NCBI RefSeq assembly: GCF_024181725.1
Contig: NZ_CP028908.1
Location: forward strand, 4,639,501 to 4,703,500
Reading direction: 5' to 3'
Length of the DNA stretch: 64,000 bases
Origin: Bradyrhizobium sp. WD16
Lineage (GTDB): Bacteria; Pseudomonadota; Alphaproteobacteria; Rhizobiales; Xanthobacteraceae
This document shows, in pieces, positions 55,629 to 64,000 of the stretch (position 1 is its first letter; each line of letters begins with the position of its first letter). The translations under genes were made by a program, and so were the position numbers. The notes below the pieces were generated by a model that was given only the letters and a program-made list of their open reading frames with translations, made no database searches and had not been told where the DNA came from.

Positions 55629-56822
55629 TTAGTGCGCGCGCCAGCCGGTGGCGAGGCCCTCGCGCATGGCGAGGCGGCGCAGCGGCCCGACGCGGCCGAC
55701 CAGATGCATGCCCGCTGCGCGGAGCATCTGCGCGGGGAGGAAATCGGTGAGCAGCGAGCGGTTGGCGATGTCGATCGCCATCACGCGCATGCCGACATCG
55801 CCGCGGCGCGCGCGTCCATAGCGCGCCAGCACCGCATCGGAGCCGATGTCCTCGCCGCGATGCAGGGCCTCGCCGATGATGCGGGCGATGTCGCCGGCGT
55901 CGCGCACACCCATGTTGAGTCCCTGGGCGCCGACCGGAGGCGCCACATGGGCGGATTCCCCGACCAGCGCCGTGCGTCGCCGCCCGAATGTCTCCGCCTT
56001 CTCGAAAGCCAGCGGAAAGGCGTTGCGCGGACCGTCGATCCGCATGGCCCCGAGGATGGCATGGGAGCGGCGTTCGATCGCCGCCGACAGCGCGTTGTCG
56101 GCGAGCGCCAGCAGCCGCTGCGCCTCGGCGGGCCGGTTGATCCAGACGACGCCGCAGCGCTGGCCGGGCAGGGGCACGAAGACGCATTGGCCGACGGTGG
56201 TGTGAAATTCGGTCGAGACCTCGTTGTGCGGCCGGGAGTGGGCGACGTTGAAGGTTACGGCCACCTGGTCGAGAGGACGCCGTTCGATGGCGATGCCGGC
56301 GGCGGTCCGGCTCGGCGAATGCCGGCCGTCGGCCCCGACCAGCAGTCGCACGTGCAAGGCGGCGCCACCATGCGTGGCGATCGCAACCTCGTCATCGCCG
56401 CAGACGATCTTCGCGGCGTCGTCGTCGAACCGCGTCAGGTTGGCGAGTTCGGCGGCGCGTGCTTCCAGCGCCTCGACGAGATGCTGGTTCTCGATGTTGT
56501 AGCCGAACACGTCCTGGCCGATTTCCGCGCTGTGGAAGTCGACCTCCGGCGCGCGCACCAGGCGGCCGGTGTCGTCGATCAGGCGCATCACCCGGACGGC
56601 GCAGGCCTGGTGGACGCAACGTTCCCACACCCCGAGTTCCGTCAACAGATCGATCGAGGGGCCGAGCAGGGCGGTGGTGCGGTTGTCGCCGTAGGGTTGG
56701 CGGCGCGCCACCAGAGCCGTGCGGGCTCCGGCCAAGGCGAGGCCGACAGCCGCCACCAGGCCGGCCGGGCCGCCGCCGACAACGGCGGTATCGAAACGCA
56801 CGGGTGCGATGGGAGCATCCAT
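55629..56822 (-). CDS. UbiH/UbiF-type FAD monooxygenase
   Basis: The 397-residue enzyme starts MDAPIAPVRFDTAVVGGGPA; an ATG 12 codons earlier is less likely. The dinucleotide-binding G-x-G-x-x-G lies in VVGGGPAGLVAAVGLALAGA, the D-G motif in LLVGADGRHSPSRTAAGI, and the second FAD motif G-D-A-A-H is replaced by VGESAHVAPPVGAQGLNMGV (E-S-A-H). Members hydroxylate the ubiquinone ring or related aromatic compounds. The changed D-to-E in the G-D motif is seen in some homologues. No other ubi genes are near. Confidence 0.86.
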   Translation of the reverse strand: MDAPIAPVRFDTAVVGGGPAGLVAAVGLALAGARTALVARRQPYGDNRTTALLGPSIDLLTELGVWERCVHQACAVRVMRLIDDTGRLVRAPEVDFHSAEIGQDVFGYNIENQHLVEALEARAAELANLTRFDDDAAKIVCGDDEVAIATHGGAALHVRLLVGADGRHSPSRTAAGIAIERRPLDQVAVTFNVAHSRPHNEVSTEFHTTVGQCVFVPLPGQRCGVVWINRPAEAQRLLALADNALSAAIERRSHAILGAMRIDGPRNAFPLAFEKAETFGRRRTALVGESAHVAPPVGAQGLNMGVRDAGDIARIIGEALHRGEDIGSDAVLARYGRARRGDVGMRVMAIDIANRSLLTDFLPAQMLRAAGMHLVGRVGPLRRLAMREGLATGWRAH

Positions 56823-57014
56823 GAGCGCTGGTATAGGCTCCCTGCCGTGTCTGCGCAATTCTCTCCGGCGCGGGATCGCGGAACGCAGGCGAAGCGCGCG
56901 GCGGAAAGCCGCAAGACCGACTGTGCGCAGCCTGAATTTTCCTGCTAAGCAGCGAGCCGGGTGGTGGGCAGAGCGGATTTCGGATTCGAGACATCAGTGG
57001 AGCGACCTCGAGCC

Positions 57015-57749
57015 ATGAAACCGCTGCCGACATCCGCACCTGAAGCTCCGAGCGCCGCCGCGCGGTTGCGCGCCTTCGCCGTTCATGTGCTCACAGCGCT
57101 GGGCGGCGGCATCGCGCTGCTCGCCCTGCTCGAGGCGGTGCGCGAACACTGGGCCGCGATGTTCGGCTGGCTCGGGCTGGCGCTCGTGATCGACGCCATC
57201 GACGGTCCGATCGCGCGCCGGCTGCAGGTCGCCGCCGTGCTGCCGGACTGGTCGGGCGATGTTCTCGACCTGGTCGTCGATTTCGTCACTTACGTCTTCG
57301 TCCCCGCTTACGCCGTCGCCGCCAGCGGACTGTTGCTGCCGATCGCGGCGCCGCTGATCGGCGGCGCCATCGTGGTGAGTGGTGCACTTTATTTCGCCGA
57401 CCGGCGCATGAAGGCCGAGGACAATCATTTCCGCGGCTTTCCGGCGCTGTGGAATGCCGCGGCCTTCTATCTCTTTCTGCTCAAGCCGCCGCCGCTCACC
57501 GGCAGCGTGCTGATGGCGCTGCTGGTGCTTTTGACCTTCGTGCCGTTCCACGTCATCCATCCGGTGCGCGTTGCGCGGCTGCGCAGCGTCAACCTGGCGC
57601 TGATGGCGCTGTGGGGCGTGCTGGCGCTGTTCGTCGTCATGCGCGATTTCGACGTGTCCGTCGTGGTGCGCACCGCGCTTTGCCTGATCGCCGCCTATGT
57701 GCTCGGCATCGACCTCGTGTTCCGACTGATGAAGCGGGTGGCCGCATGA
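57015..57749 (+). CDS. pcs: Phosphatidylcholine synthase
   Basis: This 244-residue membrane enzyme condenses CDP-diacylglycerol with choline. The CDP-alcohol phosphotransferase signature is present as D-A-I-D-G-P-I-A-R-R then G-D-V-L-D-L-V-V-D (D-x2-D-G-x2-A-R-x(n)-G-x3-D-x3-D). About seven or eight helices are seen, and DNHFRGFPALWNAAAFYLFL is typical of Pcs. The start MKPLPTSAPEAP is preferred over the frame's earlier ATG. Its stop overlaps the terC ATG (ATGA). Phosphatidylcholine is characteristic of plant-associated alphaproteobacteria. Confidence 0.92.
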   Translation: MKPLPTSAPEAPSAAARLRAFAVHVLTALGGGIALLALLEAVREHWAAMFGWLGLALVIDAIDGPIARRLQVAAVLPDWSGDVLDLVVDFVTYVFVPAYAVAASGLLLPIAAPLIGGAIVVSGALYFADRRMKAEDNHFRGFPALWNAAAFYLFLLKPPPLTGSVLMALLVLLTFVPFHVIHPVRVARLRSVNLALMALWGVLALFVVMRDFDVSVVVRTALCLIAAYVLGIDLVFRLMKRVAA

Positions 57750-58486
57750 TCGAACTTATCGCCAGCCCCGAAGCCTGGGCTGCCTTCCTTACTCTGGTGG
57801 CGCTGGAGATCATTCTCGGCATCGACAACGTCATCTTCCTGTCGGTGCTGGTGTCGCGCATTCCGCGGGATCAGGCGCGGCGCGCCCGCCGGATCGGGCT
57901 GGCGCTGGCGCTGATCTTCCGCATCGCGCTGCTGTCGGTCCTGGTCTGGCTGATCGGACTGACAGAGCCGGTGTTCACGGTGCTCGGCCAGCCGTTGTCC
58001 TGGCGCGACCTCATCCTGATCGGCGGCGGATTGTTCCTGATCGCCAAGGCGACGCACGAGATTCACGGCGAGGTCGAGGGCAGCGGCGAGGAAGCGGCCG
58101 GGGAGGGCAGCGCCAAGGCCCGTGGCGCCTTCGCGCTGGTGATCCTCCAGATCATCATCATCGACCTCGTCTTCTCGCTGGACAGCATCATCACGGCCAT
58201 CGGCATGGCGCAGGACCTCACCATCATGGTTGCCGCGGTCGTCGTTGCCGTCGCCGTGATGTACGTGTCGTCGGGGCCGGTCGCCGGCTTCGTCGAGCGC
58301 CATCCGACCACCAAGATGCTGGCGCTGGCATTTCTGGTGCTGATCGGCGTGGCGCTGGTGGCCGACGGTCTCGGCTTCCACATCCCGCGCGGCTATGTCT
58401 ATTTCGCCATCGCCTTCGCCATGGCTGTGGAGAGTTTCAATATCCTCGCCCGGCGGGGGCGCGTCCGGAGGGAAACGGCGGAATAG
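57746..58486 (+). CDS. TerC-family membrane protein
   Basis: The 246-residue protein has about seven helices. The signature EIILGIDNVIFLSVLVSRIP and the mirrored QIIIIDLVFSLDSIITAIGM, each with acidic residues in the membrane, mark TerC/Alx-type metal exporters (often Mn2+). A charged loop (EIHGEVEGSGEEAAGEGSAK) lies between the halves. It is coupled to pcs by a 4-base overlap. No Mn riboswitch was seen upstream. Confidence 0.9.
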   Translation: MIELIASPEAWAAFLTLVALEIILGIDNVIFLSVLVSRIPRDQARRARRIGLALALIFRIALLSVLVWLIGLTEPVFTVLGQPLSWRDLILIGGGLFLIAKATHEIHGEVEGSGEEAAGEGSAKARGAFALVILQIIIIDLVFSLDSIITAIGMAQDLTIMVAAVVVAVAVMYVSSGPVAGFVERHPTTKMLALAFLVLIGVALVADGLGFHIPRGYVYFAIAFAMAVESFNILARRGRVRRETAE

Positions 58487-58565
58487 GGCATGCCGCCGCC
58501 CCGAAAGCTTGCCCTGCCGACGGTCCCCGCCTAATGTTCCGGCAAATCCGATGGGAGTGTCGAAT

Positions 58566-59540
58566 ATGGTCAAGGCGGTACGTGTTCATCAGATCGGTGG
58601 GCCGGAGGTTCTGACCTACGAGGATATCGAGGTGCCGTCGCCGGGCCATGGCGAAGTCCGCATCCGCCAGCACGCCGTCGGCCTCAATTTCATCGACACC
58701 TATTTCCGTACCGGCCTCTACAAGGCGCCGGCGCTGCCTTTCATCGCCGGCAACGAGGCGTCCGGCGAGGTGATCTCGACCGGCCCCGGCGTCACCAATT
58801 TCCATCCCGGTGACCGCGTCGCCTATTACTTCAATCTCGGCGCCTACACATCCGAGCGCAACATCCCGGCGGAAAAGCTGGTGAAGCTGCCGGACATGAT
58901 CTCCTATGAGCAGGGCGCGGTGCTGATGCTCAAGGGCCTCACCGTGTTCTACCTGCTGCACAAGACCTTCAAGGTCGAGCCGGGGCACCGGGTGCTGATC
59001 CACGCCGCCGCCGGCGGCATCGGCCTGCTCGCCTGCCAATGGGCCAAGGCGCTCGGCGCCAACGTGATCGGCACGGTGGGCTCGCGCGAGAAGGCGGAGC
59101 TGGCGCTCTCCAATGGCTGCGATCACGTCATCCTCTACAACGAGGAGGATTTCGTCGCGCAGGTGAAACAGATCAGCCGTAACGAACTCTGCGACGTGGT
59201 CTATGACGGCGTCGGCAAGACGACCTTCCCGGGCTCGCTGTCCTGTCTGCGGCCGCGCGGCCTGTTCGTCAGCTTCGGCAATGCCTCGGGTCCGGTGCCG
59301 CCGTTCTCGCTGCAGGAGCTCAACAACCATGGCTCGCTGTTCGCCACGCGTCCCAAGCTCAACGATTATATCCCCACCCGCCACGAACTGCTGGAAGGCG
59401 CCGACACGCTGTTCTCGGCGGTGATCAGCGGCAAATTGCACGTGCCGATCCATCACGCCTATGCGCTCAAGGACGCGCAGAAGGCCCACCATGACCTGGA
59501 GAGCCGGGTCACGGTCGGAGCGTCGATCCTGCGGCCGTAA
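58566..59540 (+). CDS. Zinc-independent NADPH:quinone oxidoreductase (QOR, MDR family)
   Basis: The 324-residue enzyme opens MVKAVRVHQIGGPEVLTYED and has VGLNFIDTYFRTGLYKAPAL, GNEASGEVISTGPGVTNFHP and the NADPH loop VLIHAAAGGIGLLACQWAKA. The absence of the catalytic zinc ligands is normal for QOR. It reduces quinones by one electron. It stands 79 bases after terC, possibly in the same transcript. Confidence 0.9.
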   Translation: MVKAVRVHQIGGPEVLTYEDIEVPSPGHGEVRIRQHAVGLNFIDTYFRTGLYKAPALPFIAGNEASGEVISTGPGVTNFHPGDRVAYYFNLGAYTSERNIPAEKLVKLPDMISYEQGAVLMLKGLTVFYLLHKTFKVEPGHRVLIHAAAGGIGLLACQWAKALGANVIGTVGSREKAELALSNGCDHVILYNEEDFVAQVKQISRNELCDVVYDGVGKTTFPGSLSCLRPRGLFVSFGNASGPVPPFSLQELNNHGSLFATRPKLNDYIPTRHELLEGADTLFSAVISGKLHVPIHHAYALKDAQKAHHDLESRVTVGASILRP

Positions 59541-59609
59541 AGGTACAGGTCGGCGACGGCCGGGACAACAGCCCGGCCGTGACGACGTCTCGCCGATGGA
59601 GAGCGCTCT

Positions 59610-60806
59610 TCACGCGACGCAGCGGGCGGCGCCGAGCCTGGTCAGCACCACGTCGAGGATGGCGATCATCTGATTGATCTCCTCGCGAGTGACGTTCAGC
59701 GCCGGCATCAGGCGCAGCGAGTCGGGCCGTGGCGCGTTGAGCAGCAGCCCGTCCCTGAGCGCCTCGGCCACCACCGCGGCGCCGATCGGCCGGCCGAGCT
59801 CGAGCGCCAGCAACAACCCGCGGCCACGCACCTCGCCGAGGCCGTGCCGCGCCGACAGCCGCTGCAATTCGCCCTCGAGCAGGCGTCCGGTCGCGGCGAT
59901 GCCGGCCAGCACGTCGGGCTGCGCCAGATGATTGAGCACGACGAGGCCGGCGGCGCACATCAGCGGATTGCCGCCGAAGGTGCTGCCCTGGTCGCCGTGC
60001 TCGAAACATGACGCCGCGGCGGTGGCGAGCACCGCGGCGAGCGGCACGCCGCCGCCGATGCCCTTGCCGAGCGTCATGATGTCGGGCGCGATGCCGGCAT
60101 GCTCATGGCCGAACAGCTTGCCGGTCCGGCCCATGCCGGTCTGGATCTCGTCGACGATCAGCAACAGACCGCGTGCGGCGGTGAGCGCCCGCAGCTCGCG
60201 CAGGAACTGGTCGGTGGCGGGCCACACGCCGGCTTCGCCCTGAATCGGCTCCAGCATCACGGCGACGGTGTTCGGTCCGATCAGGCGTTCGACCGAGGCG
60301 ATGTCGTTGAGCTGGGCCTTCGGAAAGCCCGGCACCTTGGGCTCGAACAACGGCTCGAAGGCCTTCTTGCCGCAGGCCGACATGGTGGCGAGGGTGCGGC
60401 CGTGGAACGCGCCGTCGAAGGTGATGATCTCGAAGGCGCCGCCCCGATGCAGCGCGCCGTATTTGCGGGCGAGCTTGATGGCCCCTTCGTTGGCCTCGGC
60501 GCCCGAATTGGTGAAATAGACCTCGTCGAACGCGCTGTTCGCGACCAGCGCCGCGGCGAGCTCCAGGCTCGGCGCATTGTAATAGGCCGGGCTCGGCGTC
60601 AACAGCTGGCGCGCCTGGTGGGCGAGCGCATCGGCGACGAGCGGCGGCGAATGGCCGAGGCAGTTCACCGCCCAGCCCTGGACGAAGTCGAGATAGCGGC
60701 GACCATCGGCATCCCGCAGAAAAGCGCCGTCGCCTTTGACGAAGACGATCGACGGCCGCGCGGTGACGTCCATCAGGGCGTCGAAGGCGTAGTGAGGGCT
60801 GGTCAT
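59610..60806 (-). CDS. Class-III aminotransferase, acetylornithine type
   Basis: The 398-residue PLP enzyme starts [20 protein letters not shown] with TTGGAGC seven bases upstream. It has [39 protein letters not shown] and [20 protein letters not shown]; the PLP lysine is in [20 protein letters not shown]. The sequence [20 protein letters not shown] and overall length match ArgD (N-acetylornithine / succinyl-DAP aminotransferase). No other arg genes are near, so it could be a paralogue. Confidence 0.87.
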   Translation of the reverse strand: MTSPHYAFDALMDVTARPSIVFVKGDGAFLRDADGRRYLDFVQGWAVNCLGHSPPLVADALAHQARQLLTPSPAYYNAPSLELAAALVANSAFDEVYFTNSGAEANEGAIKLARKYGALHRGGAFEIITFDGAFHGRTLATMSACGKKAFEPLFEPKVPGFPKAQLNDIASVERLIGPNTVAVMLEPIQGEAGVWPATDQFLRELRALTAARGLLLIVDEIQTGMGRTGKLFGHEHAGIAPDIMTLGKGIGGGVPLAAVLATAAASCFEHGDQGSTFGGNPLMCAAGLVVLNHLAQPDVLAGIAATGRLLEGELQRLSARHGLGEVRGRGLLLALELGRPIGAAVVAEALRDGLLLNAPRPDSLRLMPALNVTREEINQMIAILDVVLTRLGAARCVA

Positions 60807-60851
60807 GCTGGGCTCCAATGCTGCGGGGGAAAAATGCCGGCCAAAACGCGC

Positions 60852-60878
60852 AAAGGCCGCACTTGAGGTGCGGCCTTT
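60852..60878. terminator. Stem-loop between rimO and aminotransferase gene
   Basis: AAAGGCCGCAC pairs perfectly with GTGCGGCCTTT around a 5-base loop; T runs occur on both sides. It should end the rimO transcript on the minus strand and keep the aminotransferase gene separate. Confidence 0.75.
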
Positions 60879-61037
60879 TGCGAAAACGGGCTGAGGATCA
60901 GGTCAGCTTGGTCGTCGGACAGGGCGCGCACGGTCGTCGTCGCAGGCGCGACGGCGGCGGGCGGCTCGGAAAAGGGTCCGGGTGAACGACATGGGCGCGC
61001 GATATAGCGGAAGCGGGCGCGCTGTCAAGCGTGCGGT

Positions 61038-62363
61038 TTAGAAACCGGCGGCGCTGCCGTGGAGGTCGTAGGCGTCGGCGCGCTCGATCTTCACCGTGAC
61101 GATCTCGCCGACCCTGAGCGGCCGACGGCTGCTGACATGGACGCTGCCGTCGATCTGCGGCGCGTCGGCCCTGGAGCGGCCCTTGGCCACGGTCGGGCCG
61201 ACCTCGTCGATGATCACCTGCTGGCGGGTGCCGACCTTGCGCTTGAGCCGCCGCGCCGAGATCTTCTGCTGGCGCGCCATCAGCGCATTCCAGCGCTCGG
61301 TCTTGATCTCCTCGGGCACCTGGCCGGGCAGCGCGTTGGACGCGGCGCCGGCCACCGGCTCGTATTTGAAGGCGCCGACGCGGTCGATCTCGGCCTCGTC
61401 GAGCCAGTCGAGCAGTTCGGCGAACTCGGCGTCGGTCTCGCCGGGAAAGCCGACGATGAAGGTGGAGCGCAAGGCTAGGTCGGGGCACTGGGCGCGCCAC
61501 GCCTTGATCCGCGCCAGCGTCCTGTCCTGCGCCGCCGGCCGCCGCATCTGCCGCAGCACCGCTTCGCTGGCGTGCTGGAACGGGATGTCGAGATAGGGCA
61601 GCACCTTGCCTTCGGTCATCAGGCCGATGACCTCGTCGACATGGGGGTAGGGATAGACATATTGCAGCCGGACCCAGGCGCCGAGTTCGCCGAGCTCGCG
61701 GGCGAGATCGAAGAAGCGGCTGCGGACCTCGCGGTCCTTCCAGAGCGCGGCGGCGTATTTCAGGTCGACGCCGTAGGCCGAGGTGTCCTGCGACACGACG
61801 AGGAGTTCCTTGACGCCGGCCTTCACCAGCCGTTCGGCCTCGCGCAGCACATCGTCGGCGGGACGCGACACCAGGTCGCCGCGCAGCTTGGGAATGATGC
61901 AGAAGGTGCAGCGATTGTTGCAGCCCTCGGAGATCTTCAAATAGGCGTAGTGGCGCGGCGTCAGCTTGATGCCCTGGGGCGGAACCAGATCGAGATGGGG
62001 ATTGTGCGCCGGCGGAATCGCCCGATGCACGGCCGCGAGCACGCTCTCGTATTGCTGCGGTCCGGTGATCGACAGCACGCCGGGATACGCCGCCTCGATC
62101 TGCTCGGGTTCCGCGCCCATGCAGCCGGTGACGATCACCTTGCCGTTTTCGGCCATGGCGTCGCCGATGGCGGCGAGGGATTCCTGCTTGGCGCTGTCGA
62201 GGAAGCCGCAGGTGTTGACGATGACGAGGTCGGCGCCGTCGTGCTTGCGCGCGAGTTCATAGCCCTCGGCGCGCAGACGCGTGATGATGCGCTCCGAATC
62301 CACCAGGGCTTTCGGGCATCCAAGCGAAACGAAACTGACCTTCGGCGCGTCGGCCTTGTCCAT
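61038..62363 (-). CDS. rimO: Ribosomal protein S12 methylthiotransferase RimO
   Basis: RimO adds a methylthio group to Asp of S12. The 441-residue reading starts [20 protein letters not shown], the family start; the frame continues 35 codons upstream into a repeat end. The N-terminal UPF0004 cysteines are in [28 protein letters not shown] and [12 protein letters not shown]; the radical-SAM cluster is [20 protein letters not shown]. The TRAM domain closes the protein. The end of a palindromic element (TAGTGTCCTG) lies 16 bases before the ATG. Confidence 0.96.
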   Translation of the reverse strand: MDKADAPKVSFVSLGCPKALVDSERIITRLRAEGYELARKHDGADLVIVNTCGFLDSAKQESLAAIGDAMAENGKVIVTGCMGAEPEQIEAAYPGVLSITGPQQYESVLAAVHRAIPPAHNPHLDLVPPQGIKLTPRHYAYLKISEGCNNRCTFCIIPKLRGDLVSRPADDVLREAERLVKAGVKELLVVSQDTSAYGVDLKYAAALWKDREVRSRFFDLARELGELGAWVRLQYVYPYPHVDEVIGLMTEGKVLPYLDIPFQHASEAVLRQMRRPAAQDRTLARIKAWRAQCPDLALRSTFIVGFPGETDAEFAELLDWLDEAEIDRVGAFKYEPVAGAASNALPGQVPEEIKTERWNALMARQQKISARRLKRKVGTRQQVIIDEVGPTVAKGRSRADAPQIDGSVHVSSRRPLRVGEIVTVKIERADAYDLHGSAAGF

Positions 62364-62654
62364 GCGATCCTGTCCGGTTAGTGTCCTGAACTCGAACTTC
62401 GCCTGATCCTGCAGCGTCCTGTCGAGCGACTTTCGGATTCGAAAGGGCGCCGGCCGGGAATTGCGCACCAGGAATGCGCGATCCGGGATTTCCGAAGTCC
62501 CAGATTCTGCAGTCGAGGGTTCGAGAGAGAATGGATGGGGCTGGAGCTAGCCTTGATGCTGCACAATTTCAAGGCCGGTCGACCCATTGGCGTGCCGGGA
62601 GGCCCGGTCCTGAGGGCCGGCCGGGCCGGGAATACCGGCGGGCGCGCCCTGGTG

Positions 62655-62698
62655 CGACCGTGCGGCAGATGAAGCGGTCATTCGGAGACAGGACACTA
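62655..62698. repeat. Right half of family C palindromic element
   Basis: GCGACCGTGCGGCAGATGAA, GCGGTCATTCGGAGACAGGA and CACTA match the right half of the family C unit at 54615-54663 with a short internal deletion. The left half is missing here; a possible left end lies at 62379, about 280 bases away. Confidence 0.6.
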
Positions 62699-62705
62699 GA
62701 GCACC

Positions 62706-62781
62706 TGGTGCGGTGGATCTGACGCTCGTATCAGTGTTGCAGCAAGCTCGTCATACGCGCGTCAGATCCAAAACCGCACTA
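62706..62781. repeat. Palindromic element, family A, linked to a D-like unit
   Basis: TGGTGCGGTGGATCTGACGC to GCGTCAGATCCAAAACCGCA, CTA: arms match the unit at 55528-55602 in opposite orientation. The left TA is changed to TG. The 15-nt linker GAATCATATTGATGC follows. Confidence 0.8.
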
Positions 62782-62796
62782 GAATCATATTGATGC

Positions 62797-62870
62797 TGGT
62801 GTCCCCTTGTTTCCAACGTTCGTAGAAGCGCCTGCTGCAAGGGGATACGAAGGTTGGAAACGGGACGCTT
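62797..62870. repeat. Palindromic element, D-like family
   Basis: Left TGGTGTCCCCTTGTTTCCAA and right end TTGGAAACGGGACGCTT form arms resembling family D at 34584-34750 but with CCAACGTTCG in place of CGAAGTTCG. It is less perfect than the others. nasT starts 104 bases later. Confidence 0.65.
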
Positions 62871-62974
62871 GATCGAGCCGCTCCGGTGGCCAGATCAGGG
62901 AACGGACACCGGACGGATGAAGTGGAATTCGCCTCCTGCGCCCAGCGGGAGGACTTCGAGGCCGAGAGCGTGGA

Positions 62975-63565
62975 ATGCCGGCAGACGCCGTCGTCAAGAT
63001 CGTGATCGTCGACGAGAGCCCGATCCGCGCGGCCATCCTGCAGGAGGGCTTGCGCGAGGCCGGTTTCACGGCCGTCGAGCATATCAGCGAGATGCACAAC
63101 CTGCTGGCCCGCATCTACGCCATCGATCCCGATGTGGTGGTGATCGATCTCGAAAATCCCAGCCGCGACGTTCTCGAGCAGATGTTCCAGGTCAGCCGCG
63201 CGGTCCGGCGGCCGATCGCCATGTTCGTCGACCAGAGCGACGCGGCCTCGATCCAGGCCTCGGTCGACGCCGGGGTGTCGGCCTATGTGGTCGACGGCCT
63301 CAAGAAGGAGCGGATCAAGCCGGTGATCGACCTGTGCATCTCACGCTTCAATGCCTTCGCCAGGCTGCAGGACGAGCTCGAGCGGACCAAATCGGCGCTT
63401 GAGGAGCGCAAGGTCATCGACCGCGCCAAGGGCATCCTGATGAAGGTCAAGAGCCTCACCGAAGACGAGGCCTATGTGCTGATGCGGTCGACCGCGATGC
63501 GCGAGAAGAAGAAGATCGCCGACATCGCTCAGTCGATCATCACCGCGGCGGAGATGTTGAAATGA
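62975..63565 (+). CDS. nasT: NasT-type ANTAR antitermination response regulator
   Basis: The 196-residue protein has a receiver domain (VKIVIVDESPIRAAILQEGL; acceptor-region PDVVVIDLENPSRDVLEQMF) and a C-terminal ANTAR RNA-binding domain (VIDRAKGILMKVKSLTEDEA, YVLMRSTAMREKKKIADIAQ). NasT binds leader RNA of nitrate/nitrite assimilation genes and prevents termination when nitrate is sensed by NasS. The stop overlaps the next ATG (ATGA), so nasT and nasS are coupled. The target nas operon is not in this window. Confidence 0.92.
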   Translation: MPADAVVKIVIVDESPIRAAILQEGLREAGFTAVEHISEMHNLLARIYAIDPDVVVIDLENPSRDVLEQMFQVSRAVRRPIAMFVDQSDAASIQASVDAGVSAYVVDGLKKERIKPVIDLCISRFNAFARLQDELERTKSALEERKVIDRAKGILMKVKSLTEDEAYVLMRSTAMREKKKIADIAQSIITAAEMLK

Positions 63566-64000
63566 CCGACCAGCCCCTGCGCATCGGATTCATTCCGCTG
63601 ATCGACGCCGCGGCCCTGATCGTCGCGGCGGACAAGGGCTTCGCCGCCGAGGAGGGGCTCAATCTCGTCCTGCATCGCGAGGTGTCATGGTCGAACGTGC
63701 GCGACAAGCTCAACATCGGGCTGTTCGATGCCGCCCATCTGCTGGCGCCGGTGGCCATCGCGTCCAGCCTCGGGCTCGGCCATATCAAGGTGCCGATCGT
63801 CGCGCCGTTCACGCTGGGGGTGAATGGCAACGCCATCTCGGTTTCGCCGGCGCTTCATGATGCGCTGATGGCGCAGCTCGCCGGCGATCCGGCCGATCCG
63901 ATGGCGACAGCCAAGGCGCTCGCGGCCGTCGTGGCGGCGCGTCGCCGCGAGGGCCGCGAGCCGCTCACCTTCGGCATGACCTTTCCGTTCTCGACCCACA
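63562..64000 (+). CDS. nasS: NasS-type nitrate/nitrite sensor, C-terminus beyond window
   Basis: Only the first 146 codons are present (MTDQPLRIGFIPLIDAAALI ... DKGFAAEEGLNLVLHREVSW ... DAAHLLAPVAIASSLGLGHI). The sequence resembles the NrtA/CmpA nitrate-binding family without a signal peptide, which marks the cytoplasmic NasS sensor that holds NasT inactive until nitrate or nitrite binds. The 4-base overlap with nasT supports this reading. Confidence 0.9.
   Translation, partial: MTDQPLRIGFIPLIDAAALIVAADKGFAAEEGLNLVLHREVSWSNVRDKLNIGLFDAAHLLAPVAIASSLGLGHIKVPIVAPFTLGVNGNAISVSPALHDALMAQLAGDPADPMATAKALAAVVAARRREGREPLTFGMTFPFSTH

Larger units (their letters stand above)
62364..62974. other. Intergenic region with several palindromic elements
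   Basis: No gene is supported in this 611-bp stretch. It holds a left-end fragment (TAGTGTCCTGAACTCGAACT at 62379), a half copy of family C (to 62698), a full family A unit (62706-62781), a 15-nt linker and a D-like unit (62797-62870). The part 62400-62650 has no recognisable content and may be material between a split family C unit. Confidence 0.6.

Overview
The window looks like chromosomal DNA of an alphaproteobacterium of the Bradyrhizobium/Rhodopseudomonas group (Nitrobacteraceae). It is GC-rich. It carries an Omp2/RopA-type porin, an ndvB-ndvD-ndvC cyclic beta-glucan locus, a phosphatidylcholine synthase, an hspQ-IalB pair, nasT-nasS, and the run glmU-glmS-DUF502-recG-sdhE-mfd. The genus cannot be fixed from the sequence alone.

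Layout. 1-6.4 kb: a cut-off GNAT acetyltransferase, a tiny secreted protein carrying a porin-like cysteine motif, a membrane diguanylate cyclase, a porin, a MarR regulator and an alpha/beta hydrolase. 6.5-11.5 kb: a minus-strand cytochrome bd operon (DUF2946 protein, CydP-like peptide, cydA, cydB, cydX, a Crp/Fnr regulator, a 51-residue membrane peptide) with an FNR/FixK box at its head. 12.2-24.7 kb: an AT-richer surface-glycan island with a nucleotide-sugar dehydratase, WbqC protein, AsnB-type amidotransferase, two-gene radical-SAM module, DegT aminotransferase, acetyltransferase, GT2 glycosyltransferase, a flippase-like protein, a large membrane protein and one unrecognised small gene. 24.7-28.6 kb: a scarred region with an intact IS630-family element, a broken GDCCVxC gene, an FNR-box-preceded cytochrome b561, gene remnants and tRNA-Lys. 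28.8-34.2 kb: ndvB, ndvD and ndvC. 34.2-46.8 kb: a conserved housekeeping block (SPOR protein, glmU, glmS, DUF502, recG, sdhE, mfd). 47-52 kb: a degenerate GGDEF-like protein, a degenerate acyl-adenylate ligase, a YejA-type binding protein and an IalB protein. 53-56 kb: hspQ, an AEC transporter and an IS5-family element lying inside a cluster of small palindromic elements. 55.6-64 kb: UbiH-type monooxygenase, phosphatidylcholine synthase, TerC, quinone oxidoreductase, an ArgD-type aminotransferase, rimO and nasT-nasS (the last cut by the window end).

The most striking non-coding signal is a family of 73-77 bp palindromic units bounded by TA and starting TAGTG. Their ends resemble those of the IS630 element at 26.2-27.4 kb, and neighbouring units are joined by linkers of exactly 15 nt at four separate junctions. 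The best candidate for an undescribed biochemical system is the 12.2-24.7 kb glycan island, because it combines an amidotransferase, WbqC, an aminotransferase and two SPASM-like radical-SAM enzymes. Many gene starts were moved inward to the first codon with a ribosome binding site or family-typical N-terminus. Long open frames opposite real genes were treated as GC-driven shadows.
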